Assembly: GCA_002706095.1 (NCBI GenBank)
Contig: PAJP01000004.1
Coordinates: 1 to 47,521 of the forward strand
Origin: Methylophaga sp.
GTDB lineage: Bacteria > Pseudomonadota > Gammaproteobacteria > Nitrosococcales > Methylophagaceae
Length of the DNA stretch: 47,521 nucleotides
Direction of reading: 5' to 3'
Under the pieces are notes generated by a model. The model saw only the letters and a list, made by a program, of their open reading frames with translations. It made no database searches and was not told the origin of the DNA. Positions 33,756 through 42,631 of this stretch are shown one piece after another. Position 1 is the stretch's first letter. Every line of letters begins with the position of its first letter. The translations under genes were made by a program, and so were the position numbers.

Positions 33756-34301
33756 ATGAATTCAGCATCATTTAGTCAAATCGTCAAAACCATACTGACA
33801 CTGTTGTTCATAGCCACAAATCTCGTTCCAATCGCCTCTGCGCGACAGAACTTACCTGAGTTAACAGCGGAACTGAAACAGAAGGCTATGGAGTGTCGTG
33901 CTGCACGCAGCGACTGTTTAAGAGCTTGTAATTTTCCATCGCGGGAGCTTGAGCGTGGCAGGGTGGTAGCGGATGCCGATATTCAAGCCTGCCGGGATGC
34001 CCATGCCAAGCTCGTACCTCAAACAACATCTGAACCAACATGGACGCCTGAATATGCTTCGATTCCGGATGTGGTTGGCGTCTTACGCTTTGGATCCTCG
34101 GTTAATGCAAAAGGGCGTGATGACTGGAAGCGTTACTGCCGGTCAGCCGCTATAGTCGGTGACGGTGCGCCGTTGGATATACCTAAAGGCGCCACCGTGA
34201 AGGTGTCAGGGATTCGCTATGTGACCAATCCTATTAATACCTTTGACTGGAGCAAGAACGCCTGCCGTGCAGATAGTGTTGAGGTTCTCACGCCCCCCTA
34301 A
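33756..34301 (+). CDS. Small secreted protein of unknown function
   Basis: About 181 residues from the ATG at 33756 (GAGAGGG upstream; ATG 33741 is in the same frame). Signal peptide TILTLLFIATNLVPIASA. Mature part has cysteines in CRAARSDCLRACN and WKRYCRS, followed by KGATVKVSGIRYVTN. I do not recognise the family. Same strand as the previous secreted gene. Confidence 0.7.
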   Translation: MNSASFSQIVKTILTLLFIATNLVPIASARQNLPELTAELKQKAMECRAARSDCLRACNFPSRELERGRVVADADIQACRDAHAKLVPQTTSEPTWTPEYASIPDVVGVLRFGSSVNAKGRDDWKRYCRSAAIVGDGAPLDIPKGATVKVSGIRYVTNPINTFDWSKNACRADSVEVLTPP

Positions 34302-34370
34302 TTATTGTGGAGCTTGGTACAACGGTGATGAGACATAATCAGTTGAATAGTTGCCTTTGCCAGAAGCTAG

Positions 34371-34985
34371 ATGAGCAAGATGACCGTAGGGATTGAAGGA
34401 TATGAGAGACATATCTCTCGCTTTATTGAAACCAGCCAAGCTTTGGATTTTCAAATCGTATGCAGAGATTTTGTTGAGTATTTACCCCCTGAAAAAAGTC
34501 ATGTGCTGGATGTGGGGGCTGGCGCTGGCCAAAATGCAGCAGCATTAGATGAGCTAGGGTTTTATGTTACAGCCATAGAACCTATGCAGGAGTTCAGAAT
34601 TGCCGCCCAGAATTTTTACAAAGCGTCATCTGTAAAATGGTTGGCTGGTAGCCTCCCTCATTTATCAATTCTGGATTCAGCGGATGCTCATAAATTTGAA
34701 TTCGTTTTAATAGAAGGCGTTTGGCATCACCTAAACGACAAGGAAAGAGAGCAAGCCGCTGCCAGAATTTCTAGCATCGTAAAGCGAAACGGGAAATGCG
34801 CTATCTCATTGAGAAACGGTCCTGCCGGGATGGGAACACGTATGTTTCCTACTGATCCCATGCAGACTAGCGAGCTATTTAAAAAATACGGTTTTGATTG
34901 TATTTTTATGGCAAAAAATCAAGATAGCATTCTACCTAATAAAGAGAATGTAAAATGGTCACGCATCGTTTTACAAAAGCAGTAG
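34371..34985 (+). CDS. Class I SAM-dependent methyltransferase
   Basis: 204 residues. Motif I VLDVGAGAGQNAAALDELGF, then VTAIEPMQEFRIAAQ, and motif III-IV FVLIEGVWHHLNDKEREQAA. The late part CAISLRNGPAGMGTR is variable. Substrate unknown. It is a single gene. Confidence 0.85.
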   Translation: MSKMTVGIEGYERHISRFIETSQALDFQIVCRDFVEYLPPEKSHVLDVGAGAGQNAAALDELGFYVTAIEPMQEFRIAAQNFYKASSVKWLAGSLPHLSILDSADAHKFEFVLIEGVWHHLNDKEREQAAARISSIVKRNGKCAISLRNGPAGMGTRMFPTDPMQTSELFKKYGFDCIFMAKNQDSILPNKENVKWSRIVLQKQ

Positions 34986-35150
34986 ATAGATGCCTAACGA
35001 GTGAGTGTTATTGACTCCCTCGACTGAGACCTTCTCTACGCTTTTATTAACTCTCAAATGCAGGCGTGACGATATTAATCTCCTGACCCTAACTATTCTG
35101 TATTAGAGAGATGGTTTGTCTTTAAACCGATCCCCCCAATAACTTTACCA

Positions 35151-35369
35151 CTACGGTGGCGTCGGTGGTTGAGGCATAATTGGTGCCTTTTCGGCATCTT
35201 TCTGTTTTTTATCATCTGGATCGTCTGGTTGATATGTTCCTTCTGAGGGCTTTGGTGCCTCAGGCGTTTCTTCTGCTTCTTTTTCTTCTTCATCTGAGAG
35301 CTTCATCGATGTAGCGATAATACTTGAAAAGTTTGTTGTGTTTTCTGTGTTTATTTTTTGTAGTGTCAT
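35151..35369 (-). CDS. Small acidic, disordered protein of unknown function
   Basis: 72 residues from the ATG at 35369, which has AAGGAAAAATACA upstream. An N-terminal Thr/Asn/Ser-rich part (MTLQKINTENTTNFSSIIAT) is followed by an acidic run (SDEEEKEAEETPEAP) and a proline-rich tail ending MPQPPTPP. It looks disordered. A bacteriocin or leader-like role was considered but there is no support. It could be a non-expressed frame. Confidence 0.4.
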   Translation of the reverse strand: MTLQKINTENTTNFSSIIATSMKLSDEEEKEAEETPEAPKPSEGTYQPDDPDDKKQKDAEKAPIMPQPPTPP

Positions 35370-35751
35370 TGTATTTTTCCTTGAACTTGAATTAGTTAAA
35401 GAAGACTTCTCGCTATTACAAGAGTGAAACGACTTATTTGATAACTCTGAGTTGAGTAGAGTGATAATCACTAATGAATTATATTGCGGTAGACATACAT
35501 TATTGTTGAAGAATTTTCTTTACCGCCGATGTCATTTTCACCCTAGCAAAATAGGACGCCTAACACAATTAACTGGGTTTACTATCAATAGATGCATCCT
35601 TGATTCAGAGTGAGATAAAACAGTGTGATTGAATCTGTGGCATCTGTTTACATACGGGTATAAGATGAACTTACCCAAATAAAATGCTGGGGGGGGTGAA
35701 TGTGAAACGTAAAACATGCGTTTGTACTATTAAAGCTGTGTAGGTCGTCAG
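35370..35751. other. 382-bp region without a clear gene
   Basis: A/T-rich; a longer in-frame extension of the acidic protein (to 35471) is unlikely. A run of seven G (35691-35697) precedes the GGDEF gene. No promoter or repeat can be supported. Confidence 0.4.
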
Positions 35752-37248
35752 ATGTGCCAGAGCAAATCTGACCAACCAGTTTACGTTGAAAGCGTTTTAG
35801 AACAGAAACTTAAACTGCTTTTTACGGCGAGCATTTTTTCTATCGCCATCAATGCCTCGCTAGGTTTGATACTGATTATTGTTCAACTCCCGGTGACGTC
35901 ACTTTCGACCTCCTTGAGCTGGTACGGGGTGTTGGTGATTGTTTTGATCTCAAGATGTATTTTGTTGGTGTGCTGGCATAGAGATCATAACAAAGCAGAA
36001 CTTAATCAGACTAGATGGCTACAGTACTTTCGTTTCAGTGTTTTGATGTCGGGCACCATCTGGGGAATAGGTGGCGTCATCCTGATGCCTCATGACAATA
36101 TTGCCTATCAGGCATTTTTGTCATTTACCATTGGCGGGATAGCTTCGGGTGGTATGGCTTCACTCTCGGTGGACCGAAGATCGGTCGTGGCTTTTGTTCT
36201 TCCCACCATGGTTCCACATATTCTGATACTTTTTCTGCAAGGAGAACCGATAACATATGGTATGAGCGCCATGCTGGTGCTGTTTGTATTGTTTGTTTTT
36301 CTGGCGGCTAAAAAATCAGGCGAAACCTTCCTGGAAAATGCAAAGCTACGTATCAAAGCATTAGAAAGCGAATCACGTTTGCGAATGATGTTGGACTTTA
36401 GCCCCACTGCGGCATCCATTATTGATATCGACACACAAGAAGTGGTCTTTGCGAATAAAAGTTATGCCTCTTTAATCGAAAAGAAACATCAGGAAGCCAT
36501 AGGCGTCACGCTTCGACGTTATTACGCGAATAAAGTTGAATATGATGATACGGTGAAGTTAATTGAGCATGGCCAGCATGTGAATAACCAGTTAGTTGAA
36601 CTCTACTTCCCTGATAGCCAGCAATCAACGAAATGGGTTATCGCCTCCTATCTTCAAATTGAATATCACAGCAAACAAATGATTTTGGCATGGTTTTTCG
36701 ATATTACAGATAGAAAAGTCATGGAAGAACACGCTCAGCATCTTGCTCATCACGATGCACTGACCGGGTTGCCAAATCGAATCTTGTTCAGAGAACGGCT
36801 GCATTTGGCGATGACAATGGCAGAACGGGATAAATACGCATTAGCCTTAATGTTTATCGATTTGGATGAATTCAAACCGATTAACGATACCTACGGACAC
36901 GATGTGGGGGATGCGGTGTTGATTCAGTGTGCCGAACGAATCCGTGCTTGTCTCCGTAAACCGGATTCAGTCGCCAGACTGGGTGGTGATGAGTTTGTCG
37001 TGTTGCTGCATAAAGTCACTGATGAGCAGGCCGCCTTGCAAGTCGGCGAGAAAGTACTGGATTCTTTGCAAAGCCCCATGACATTTGAGGATTTAACTGT
37101 CAGCGTCGGAGCCAGTATTGGTGTGGCGCTCTATCCGGTGCATAGTACTGAAGAGGATGGACTATTAAATTGTGCTGACTTTGCTATGTACGATGCTAAA
37201 AGAAGTGGTCGCAACAGGGTGAGATTGTTTCAGAATGAGTATAACTAG
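35752..37248 (+). CDS. Membrane diguanylate cyclase with PAS domain
   Basis: 498 residues. Six hydrophobic helices (about 15-195) form an MASE-like N-terminal sensor. A PAS follows (about 205-325) and then GGDEF (about 330-495). The active site GGDEF is at 411-415 and the I-site RKPD at 402-405, so it should make c-di-GMP with feedback inhibition. No EAL domain. It ends 200 bases before a terminator and the GEMM-riboswitch-controlled PEP-CTERM gene on the opposite strand. Confidence 0.94.
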   Translation: MCQSKSDQPVYVESVLEQKLKLLFTASIFSIAINASLGLILIIVQLPVTSLSTSLSWYGVLVIVLISRCILLVCWHRDHNKAELNQTRWLQYFRFSVLMSGTIWGIGGVILMPHDNIAYQAFLSFTIGGIASGGMASLSVDRRSVVAFVLPTMVPHILILFLQGEPITYGMSAMLVLFVLFVFLAAKKSGETFLENAKLRIKALESESRLRMMLDFSPTAASIIDIDTQEVVFANKSYASLIEKKHQEAIGVTLRRYYANKVEYDDTVKLIEHGQHVNNQLVELYFPDSQQSTKWVIASYLQIEYHSKQMILAWFFDITDRKVMEEHAQHLAHHDALTGLPNRILFRERLHLAMTMAERDKYALALMFIDLDEFKPINDTYGHDVGDAVLIQCAERIRACLRKPDSVARLGGDEFVVLLHKVTDEQAALQVGEKVLDSLQSPMTFEDLTVSVGASIGVALYPVHSTEEDGLLNCADFAMYDAKRSGRNRVRLFQNEYN

Positions 37249-37375
37249 CTTGTTGATAAGTTCGTTTATCAGCATAAAATTCAATCACTGGAATGCCATC
37301 GAGTTTTAGTGAGAGTTCAGACAATTAATGGGAATGCTTCTTAATAAATGAACTGACATACCACCAATAACCAAG

Positions 37376-37409
37376 CAAAAAAAAGCCCCCAAAAAATTTT
37401 TGGAGGCTT
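37376..37409 (-). terminator. Intrinsic terminator of the PEP-CTERM-type gene
   Basis: On the minus strand AAGCCTCC-led stem (37383-37409, one mismatch) is followed by a run of eight T (37376-37384 on the plus strand as A). Confidence 0.8.
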
Positions 37410-37451
37410 AAATGCTTGTTTTTTCTAGACTAGAAAGTTAACTAATCTTAA

Positions 37452-38066
37452 TTACGCTATTTTTGCAGTTTTACGGCGTAATCCCATAAAACCAAGTAAT
37501 GCTGGAGCAAATAAGAAGGCTGCCGCTGGAACTGGAACAGCACTAACTGATACAGCATCTAAGCTACCACCAAATGAGTCATCAAGACCATTGGCTGCGA
37601 AAGTCAAAATATCATTACCCACAGCATCGACTAAGAACGTGTAAACAACCCAGTCATGTTGAGCGCCACCGATAGCAGTAACGGTGTCAACCATCACACC
37701 ATTCCAGAATATAGAAATAGCATTTGTATCAGCTGATTGGCTGATGCGACCAGAATAAGCAAATGATAACTCATAAGATGAGCCAGCCGTTGTTGCTAAA
37801 GTTTGTGTGATGCTGCTGTTGTGAGTCGTATCTAGCTCAACAAATTGATCACCATCAAAGGCTGTGCCTGCTGCGTTATCACGCACTTCTACACCGTCCT
37901 CACCTGCTTCCCAGTTGGTTAAATCACCATCATAAAGAATGGTCCATGAACCAGATTGAATATCAGGGTTTTCGAATGAGCCGTTTGATACTAAATTGAC
38001 ACCTGCAGCATGTGCTTGTGCAGATACCCCCAAAATAATTGCTAGACCAGCTAGTATTTTTTTCAT
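37452..38066 (-). CDS. VPLPA/PEP-CTERM-type surface protein (DUF642-like)
   Basis: About 204 residues from the ATG at 38066 (GGAAATAGCA upstream; 38078 and 38099 also in frame). Signal peptide ILAGLAIILGVSAQAHA. The mature part is beta-rich like a DUF642/CBM4 jelly roll (NLVSNGSFENPD, WEAGEDGVEV, FVELDTTHNSSITQTL, SFGGSLDAVSV). The C-terminus VPVPAAAFLFAPALLGFMGL plus RRK is the VPLPA/PEP-CTERM sorting tail. It would be sorted to the cell envelope by an exosortase outside the window and is likely part of the extracellular matrix. Confidence 0.85.
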   Translation of the reverse strand: MKKILAGLAIILGVSAQAHAAGVNLVSNGSFENPDIQSGSWTILYDGDLTNWEAGEDGVEVRDNAAGTAFDGDQFVELDTTHNSSITQTLATTAGSSYELSFAYSGRISQSADTNAISIFWNGVMVDTVTAIGGAQHDWVVYTFLVDAVGNDILTFAANGLDDSFGGSLDAVSVSAVPVPAAAFLFAPALLGFMGLRRKTAKIA

Positions 38067-38437
38067 TGCTATTTCCATAAAGTCATGCAACCCAGCCATC
38101 TTTCCAGAGGGGAAGACCTGTAGCTTTCCGTCCTTGGCTCACACCAAGTTTGGCTCTATTAAAAATAATGAAGCAACTGTAGTTTATGTTTTTGGAATTA
38201 AAATAAAAATTGTACTTTAGTACAGTATTGAGAGGAGAGAGTGGTTTTGAAGTAATTGTCCTGATTAGTGAATTTAAAGGCTTTTATTATTGAATCTGTC
38301 TAAATCTCATATCAGACGACGGTGAGTTGATAGCTGTTTTTATGTGCATCTAATCTCACATAATATTTTCCAACGCACTCCCTCACTAACAGGCATAATT
38401 TGCAGAACAATTTCATTTACCTGCGTAGGATTCTGCT
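38067..38437. other. 371-bp divergent region
   Basis: It holds the GEMM-like riboswitch (38084-38158). 38160-38437 is A/T-rich with no gene seen. It contains the upstream region of rlmJ (TTG at 38438). Confidence 0.5.
38084..38158 (-). promoter_or_regulatory. GEMM-like cyclic-dinucleotide riboswitch, putative variant
   Basis: In RNA sense (minus strand): GAGCCAAAC, then the hairpin CTTGGT-GTGA-GCCAAG closed by a GNRA tetraloop, then GGACGGAAAGC, the hairpin around TCTTCC/GGAAAGA, and AGATGGCTGGGTTGC. This is the order of motifs in the GEMM-I aptamer (CAAAC, GNRA hairpin, GACGCAAAGC, second hairpin, GGGTTGC). The base just before CAAAC is C, where G (G20 in the Vc2 structure, a direct ligand contact) is usual; the base after GGGTTG is C as expected. 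The aptamer ends about 18 bases before the ATG at 38066, so control is probably translational. Confidence 0.75.
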
Positions 38438-39274
38438 TTGTTAAGTTATCGTCATTCATTCCATGCGGGTAATTTTGCTGATGTGCTGAAACATATCGTG
38501 TTGATCGAACTGCTTCAGCATATGGTGAAAAAAGAAAAAGCTTTTAGTTATATTGATACCCATTCCGGGGCGGGATTGTATCATTTACGTTCGGACCACG
38601 CTGAAAAAAATCAGGAATATCAAAAGGGTATTACAAAGATTGTTGGCTTAGATTGGCCCGAGCTACTGTCATATCAGACAGCAGTGAAAGCGGTGAATGC
38701 TGGCAATGAGCTGACGTTTTACCCTGGCTCACCACTGTTGGCAACACAGTATTTACGGTCTCAGGACCAAGCGTGGTGTTTTGAGATGCACCCAGAAGAT
38801 AGTGTGTTTCTGGCAAATAATCTGCGCCCATTTAAGCAGGCACGTGTCAGAAGAGAAGATGGTCTGAAAGGTTTGCTGAGTTTGTTACCCCCAGATTCAC
38901 GCAGAGCCTTAGTGTTGATTGACCCATCTTACGAGATCAAGTCCGATTATGATGACGTTTTTCAGACCGTGGTGAAAGCCCATAAAAAGTTTGCTACAGG
39001 AATGTATGCAATCTGGTATCCGGTGGTCGACAGAGCGCGTATTAACCGACTCGATAAACAGTTGATAAGCAGCGGCATCACGCATATACAACGCTATGAA
39101 TTGGGGGTAGATGCCGATTCCTCCACACGCGGTATGACGTCATCGGGTATGTTTGTCATCAACCCACCCTGGCAGTTAATGGATACCATGACAGCATTAC
39201 TACCCAAGTTAGTGAAAACGTTGGGCGAAAACGCCGGAGCGTTTTATCGTGCTGATATGCTGGTGGCGCAGTAG
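38438..39274 (+). CDS. rlmJ: 23S rRNA (adenine(2030)-N(6))-methyltransferase
   Basis: 278 residues, TTG start at 38438 with GTAGGA upstream. N-terminus LSYRHSFHAGNFADVLKHIV is diagnostic for RlmJ, followed by FSYIDTHSGAG, LIDPSYEIKSDYDDVFQTV (catalytic loop; most relatives have DPPYE, here DPSYE) and the C-terminal FVINPPWQL. It methylates A2030 of 23S rRNA. The P-to-S change is mild and the enzyme is likely active. Confidence 0.95.
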   Translation: MLSYRHSFHAGNFADVLKHIVLIELLQHMVKKEKAFSYIDTHSGAGLYHLRSDHAEKNQEYQKGITKIVGLDWPELLSYQTAVKAVNAGNELTFYPGSPLLATQYLRSQDQAWCFEMHPEDSVFLANNLRPFKQARVRREDGLKGLLSLLPPDSRRALVLIDPSYEIKSDYDDVFQTVVKAHKKFATGMYAIWYPVVDRARINRLDKQLISSGITHIQRYELGVDADSSTRGMTSSGMFVINPPWQLMDTMTALLPKLVKTLGENAGAFYRADMLVAQ

Positions 39275-39478
39275 AAAAGACGTTCTTCATCAGTGCTTCA
39301 ATTATGGTGATATATCGGATTTCGGCAAAGATCATAGCGCACGGTTTCTTTCGGTTCTGTCTTCAACTATTCTAGGGATAACAATTATTTAGCATGATCA
39401 TGCGGATCATCGGTGGGATGGCTGACAAATTTTCAGTAATCAGCATCTCTGAAACAAAAAGTTTACGGAGTAATAACA

Positions 39479-40153
39479 GTGCAGAAAGTAGCCATTTTGC
39501 AGCATGCAGAGGGTGAATGGATTGGCTCGATGCAGGGTTGGTTTGCTGATAAAGCGTTTGAGTTGCATACATATCGCCTGGATTTTAATGAAGCATTACC
39601 GACCATTGATACCTTTGATTGGTTATTAATCATGGGTGGTCCGATGAGTGTGAATGATGAAGACACTTATCCATGGTTAGCTGCTGAGAAAAAGCTGATT
39701 AAAGAAGCGATTGAAGCTGGTAAAAAAGTGTTGGGCATTTGTCTGGGGGGGCAACTGATTGCCTGCGCAATGGGGGCGAAAGTGTACCAGAATGAACAGC
39801 AGGAAATTGGCTGGCATACGGTCACAAAGACCGATGATACTGCTACCTGGATGCCGGACTCGTTTAAACCATTAAGCTGGCATGGTGAGTGTTTTGAACT
39901 GCCTGTGAATGCGTTTCCCTTCGCCAGTAGCCTGATTACCCCTTATCAAGGCTTTCATTTAGGCAAATACGTGTGGGCATTACAGTTTCATTTAGAGGCA
40001 GAGCACGGTACGGTCGATGCGTTTTATGCTATCGAGAAGTCCTTGCCTGAAGGCGAATATGTGCAGAGTGAAGCGGAGTTATTTGATGACACGCCGTACC
40101 TGCAACAAAGCCGTGAAGCGATTTTTGCGTTATTACATCAGATGAATGATTAA
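39479..40153 (+). CDS. Class I glutamine amidotransferase-like protein
   Basis: 224 residues, GTG start at 39479 with ACGGAG upstream. The catalytic cysteine is in GICLGGQLIA and the histidine-glutamate pair in ALQFHLEAE. MGGPMSVNDEDTYPWL matches the GMP-synthase-like subgroup (YfeJ-like). It stands alone, with no synthetase domain, so the acceptor is unknown. Confidence 0.9.
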   Translation: MQKVAILQHAEGEWIGSMQGWFADKAFELHTYRLDFNEALPTIDTFDWLLIMGGPMSVNDEDTYPWLAAEKKLIKEAIEAGKKVLGICLGGQLIACAMGAKVYQNEQQEIGWHTVTKTDDTATWMPDSFKPLSWHGECFELPVNAFPFASSLITPYQGFHLGKYVWALQFHLEAEHGTVDAFYAIEKSLPEGEYVQSEAELFDDTPYLQQSREAIFALLHQMND

Positions 40154-40160
40154 ACAAATG

Positions 40161-40187
40161 GTCTAGTGACGCCTTGCGTGACTAGAC
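40161..40187. terminator. Hairpin between convergent genes
   Basis: A 12-bp stem (40161-40172 with 40176-40187, one mismatch) with loop CTT, overlapping the MOSC stop. It can end both transcripts, although the T tract is short. Confidence 0.6.
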
Positions 40188-40643
40188 TGTTTCTACGACT
40201 TCAAACGTCATTCCCGCATGGATTTCACCATCACTCAGCACGTCGGCTCGTAAGCCACTTTTATGCACAAAGGCTCTCACCACGTCTTTTTTAGCTATCG
40301 AGTCATTACTTAATAACTTGCCAAGCGTAGCGCAGGGCTCACACAGCTCAACACCCTTAAAACGCACACCGCCAATCAGAAACTCTTTGCCGACAAGATC
40401 ATTCAATCGGATGCCTTGGGTGATGACATTTCGTCGAGTATCGGCCAGTTGAATACGTTGCTGGTAGTTATTATTAAAAGCTTCGATTTCTTCCATTTCA
40501 ATAAAGGTAATATTCTGCCCCGGCCACTGAGCACGATCAAAGTTACGGTCACCGACGATGCCTTTCCCTGTAATCAACTCAATTTTATCGACCTGAACCT
40601 GTTTTCCAAGATTGTGTTCAGCAATATAGATGGTATGAATCAT
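40182..40643 (-). CDS. MOSC-domain protein
   Basis: About 153 residues from the ATG at 40643 (GAGG eight bases upstream; 40649 and 40676 also in frame). The MOSC signature includes ELITGKGIVGDRNFDRA, DTRRNVITQGIRLNDLVGKE and GVELCEPCATLGK with its conserved cysteine. The fold is used in molybdenum cofactor sulphuration or oxidoreductases; the standalone form is of uncertain role. Confidence 0.9.
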   Translation of the reverse strand: MIHTIYIAEHNLGKQVQVDKIELITGKGIVGDRNFDRAQWPGQNITFIEMEEIEAFNNNYQQRIQLADTRRNVITQGIRLNDLVGKEFLIGGVRFKGVELCEPCATLGKLLSNDSIAKKDVVRAFVHKSGLRADVLSDGEIHAGMTFEVVETV

Positions 40644-40658
40644 TGTCATGTCCTCAAT

Positions 40659-40692
40659 AAAAAAAGGAGTGAACACCTAAGGTATCCACTCC
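40659..40692 (-). terminator. Intrinsic terminator of the cupin/tmm transcript
   Basis: On the minus strand GGAGTGGATACC-TTA-GGTGTTCACTCC forms a 12-bp stem with two wobble pairs (40666-40692), followed by seven T (40659-40665). It separates the cupin gene from the MOSC gene. Confidence 0.85.
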
Positions 40693-40720
40693 AAGGAACA
40701 GATCGTTTAAAAACACTCAG

Positions 40721-41068
40721 TTATAGTTTCAGCACAAAGTGTTTGGTTATCGGTTCGATGATTTCCCAAGTGCCGACAAAGGTGTTTTCAAACACCATGG
40801 ATTCGCCAGCACTTAGAGTAAGAGGTTCACCACCTTCAGCCGTGACAATCGCTTTACCGGCCATGATGTGGACAAACTCCCAACCGCCATAGGTCGCATG
40901 GTAGGTGCCTTGAGTCGCTTCCCAACGACCTGACAGTATGCTGCCATCTTCGCTTTTGTATTCAATCCAGGTCTTCATGGTCGGCTTGCCCGTCTGTTTC
41001 ACCCAGCCATCCAGATCCGACTCGATCGGCTCAACGGTTTTATCAATAATCTTGGTGACGCTTGTCAT
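40721..41068 (-). CDS. Cupin-domain protein next to tmm
   Basis: 115 residues, soluble. Single cupin domain: SILSGRWEATQGTYHATYGG, WEFVHIMAGKAIVTAEGGEP and LSAGESMVFENTFVGTWEII. The DUF861/EutQ-like kind has a partial metal site (H and E visible). It lies 26 bases after tmm on the same strand and ends before the terminator, so it is co-transcribed with tmm. A role in trimethylamine use is inferred from this only. Confidence 0.85.
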   Translation of the reverse strand: MTSVTKIIDKTVEPIESDLDGWVKQTGKPTMKTWIEYKSEDGSILSGRWEATQGTYHATYGGWEFVHIMAGKAIVTAEGGEPLTLSAGESMVFENTFVGTWEIIEPITKHFVLKL

Positions 41069-41094
41069 GATGTTCTCCAGTCCATATAGGTTGT

Positions 41095-42465
41095 TTAGGC
41101 TTCTTTCGCCACAGGAATTTCGCTCTTATCAGAGAGATAGGCTTCCAGTGAGTCATCCAGTGCATCTATCCAGGGAGTATGATGTTTAGGTGACATGGTG
41201 CCTGTCATCAGTGAACGGTAGGAGTGATCACGGAAGGTCATAATGTTTTCTTTTTTATGATGTTTCCATTCAAGGAAGGTTTGGTTGACTGCCGGAATAT
41301 CGAATGACGGATAGTCGGTCATGTCAATCAGTTCCTGAATGTAATCACCTTGATAGGTATACATTTCTTCAGCGGTTTCCAGCGTCAGTTCTTTTTCACG
41401 CCAGGCCATACTATCGGCTTTCATCTCTTCTTTTGATGGTAATGGGATACGTCCCATAATCACATCACGAGCATACCAGGCTTGAGCATCAAACATATTG
41501 AAGCTATACCATTGATCCTGCATACCAATGTAGAAGAATTTTGGATTGTCTTCCCACACCACGCCTTTGTATAGGTCGAGCGGCCATAAGCGGTTATTGG
41601 TCACCAGTCGCAGATCATCATTGAGGAATGGGAAGTGGTGAATGTAGCCCGTGCATAAAATAATGGCATCGACTTTTTCAGAGGAGCCATCAGCAAAATA
41701 GGCTTTTTCCGTATCAACACGAACCAGATTGGCTCTTTCATCCCAGTTTTCTGGCCATTTATAGCCCATGGGTGCGGTGCGATAGCAGCTGATCAGTTTT
41801 TTTGCACCATATTTATAACATTGCGAACCGATATCTTCGGCGGAGTAACTGCTGCCCACCAGTAAGACGATTTTATCTTTAAATTCCAGTGCGTCTCGGA
41901 AGTCATGGGCATGCAGAATGCGACCACCAAATTTGTCGAAGCCTTCAAATTCAGGCACATAGGGTGTGGAGAAGTGGCCGGTACAACAGACCACATAATC
42001 AAACTCTTCTGAGTAAATCGTGTCAGTGCTATGGTCCTGCACAGTGACGGTAAACGTCTGAGTGCCTTCGTTGAATTCAACATGACGAACAGCGGTATTA
42101 AAACGGATATATTTTCTAACGCCGGCTTTTTCAACACGTCCTTTGATGTAGTCCCACAACACTTCACGTGGCGGGTATGAGGCAATCGGTTTGCCAAAGT
42201 GCTCGTCGAATGTGTAATCAGCAAATTCTAAACATTCTTTCGGGCCGTTTGACCATAAGTAACGATACATACTGCTATGAACTGGTTCGCCATTTTCATC
42301 TAAACCAGTGCGCCAGGTGTAATTCCACTGGCCGCCCCAATCCGCTTGTTTTTCAAAACAAACGAGTTCAGGAATATCTGCACCTTTTTCCTGTGCGGAC
42401 TGGAATGCTCGTAGTTGTGCCATACCACTTGGGCCTGCACCAAGTATCGCAATGCGAGTTGCCAT
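41095..42465 (-). CDS. tmm: Trimethylamine monooxygenase (flavin-containing)
   Basis: 456 residues, the length of Methylophaga bFMO. FAD-binding GAGPSG is at residues 9-14, the NADPH motif is [10 protein letters not shown], and the FMO fingerprint region is [24 protein letters not shown] and [14 protein letters not shown] are typical of Tmm. It oxidises trimethylamine to TMAO with NADPH and O2, and can also act on indole or sulphides in this group. It likely heads a transcript with the cupin gene and is 166 bases from the PAS gene. Confidence 0.95.
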   Translation of the reverse strand: MATRIAILGAGPSGMAQLRAFQSAQEKGADIPELVCFEKQADWGGQWNYTWRTGLDENGEPVHSSMYRYLWSNGPKECLEFADYTFDEHFGKPIASYPPREVLWDYIKGRVEKAGVRKYIRFNTAVRHVEFNEGTQTFTVTVQDHSTDTIYSEEFDYVVCCTGHFSTPYVPEFEGFDKFGGRILHAHDFRDALEFKDKIVLLVGSSYSAEDIGSQCYKYGAKKLISCYRTAPMGYKWPENWDERANLVRVDTEKAYFADGSSEKVDAIILCTGYIHHFPFLNDDLRLVTNNRLWPLDLYKGVVWEDNPKFFYIGMQDQWYSFNMFDAQAWYARDVIMGRIPLPSKEEMKADSMAWREKELTLETAEEMYTYQGDYIQELIDMTDYPSFDIPAVNQTFLEWKHHKKENIMTFRDHSYRSLMTGTMSPKHHTPWIDALDDSLEAYLSDKSEIPVAKEA

Positions 42466-42631
42466 AGGGGTTCTCCATCAGTGTTATTTAGTCAATCATG
42501 CTGCGAAAGTCGACAGCGCTTACCGACCAAAATAGCTCGCTTTGCTAGCGGGAGAAATCCTCTTGAGTGGGTATCCCAAAAGGGTAAAAAAGGGGGTAGA
42601 TTAGCTTAGAAAACATCATCTTAATCAACTG

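Noticed and set aside
34985-35060. GCCTAAC box after the methyltransferase gene as an attC R'' box
   Set aside because: No matching GTTAGGC and no hairpin follow within 130 bases.
37383-37409. A/T-rich palindrome at 37383-37409 as a regulatory element
   Set aside because: Its position after the PEP-CTERM gene and the eight-T run on the minus strand make it an ordinary terminator.
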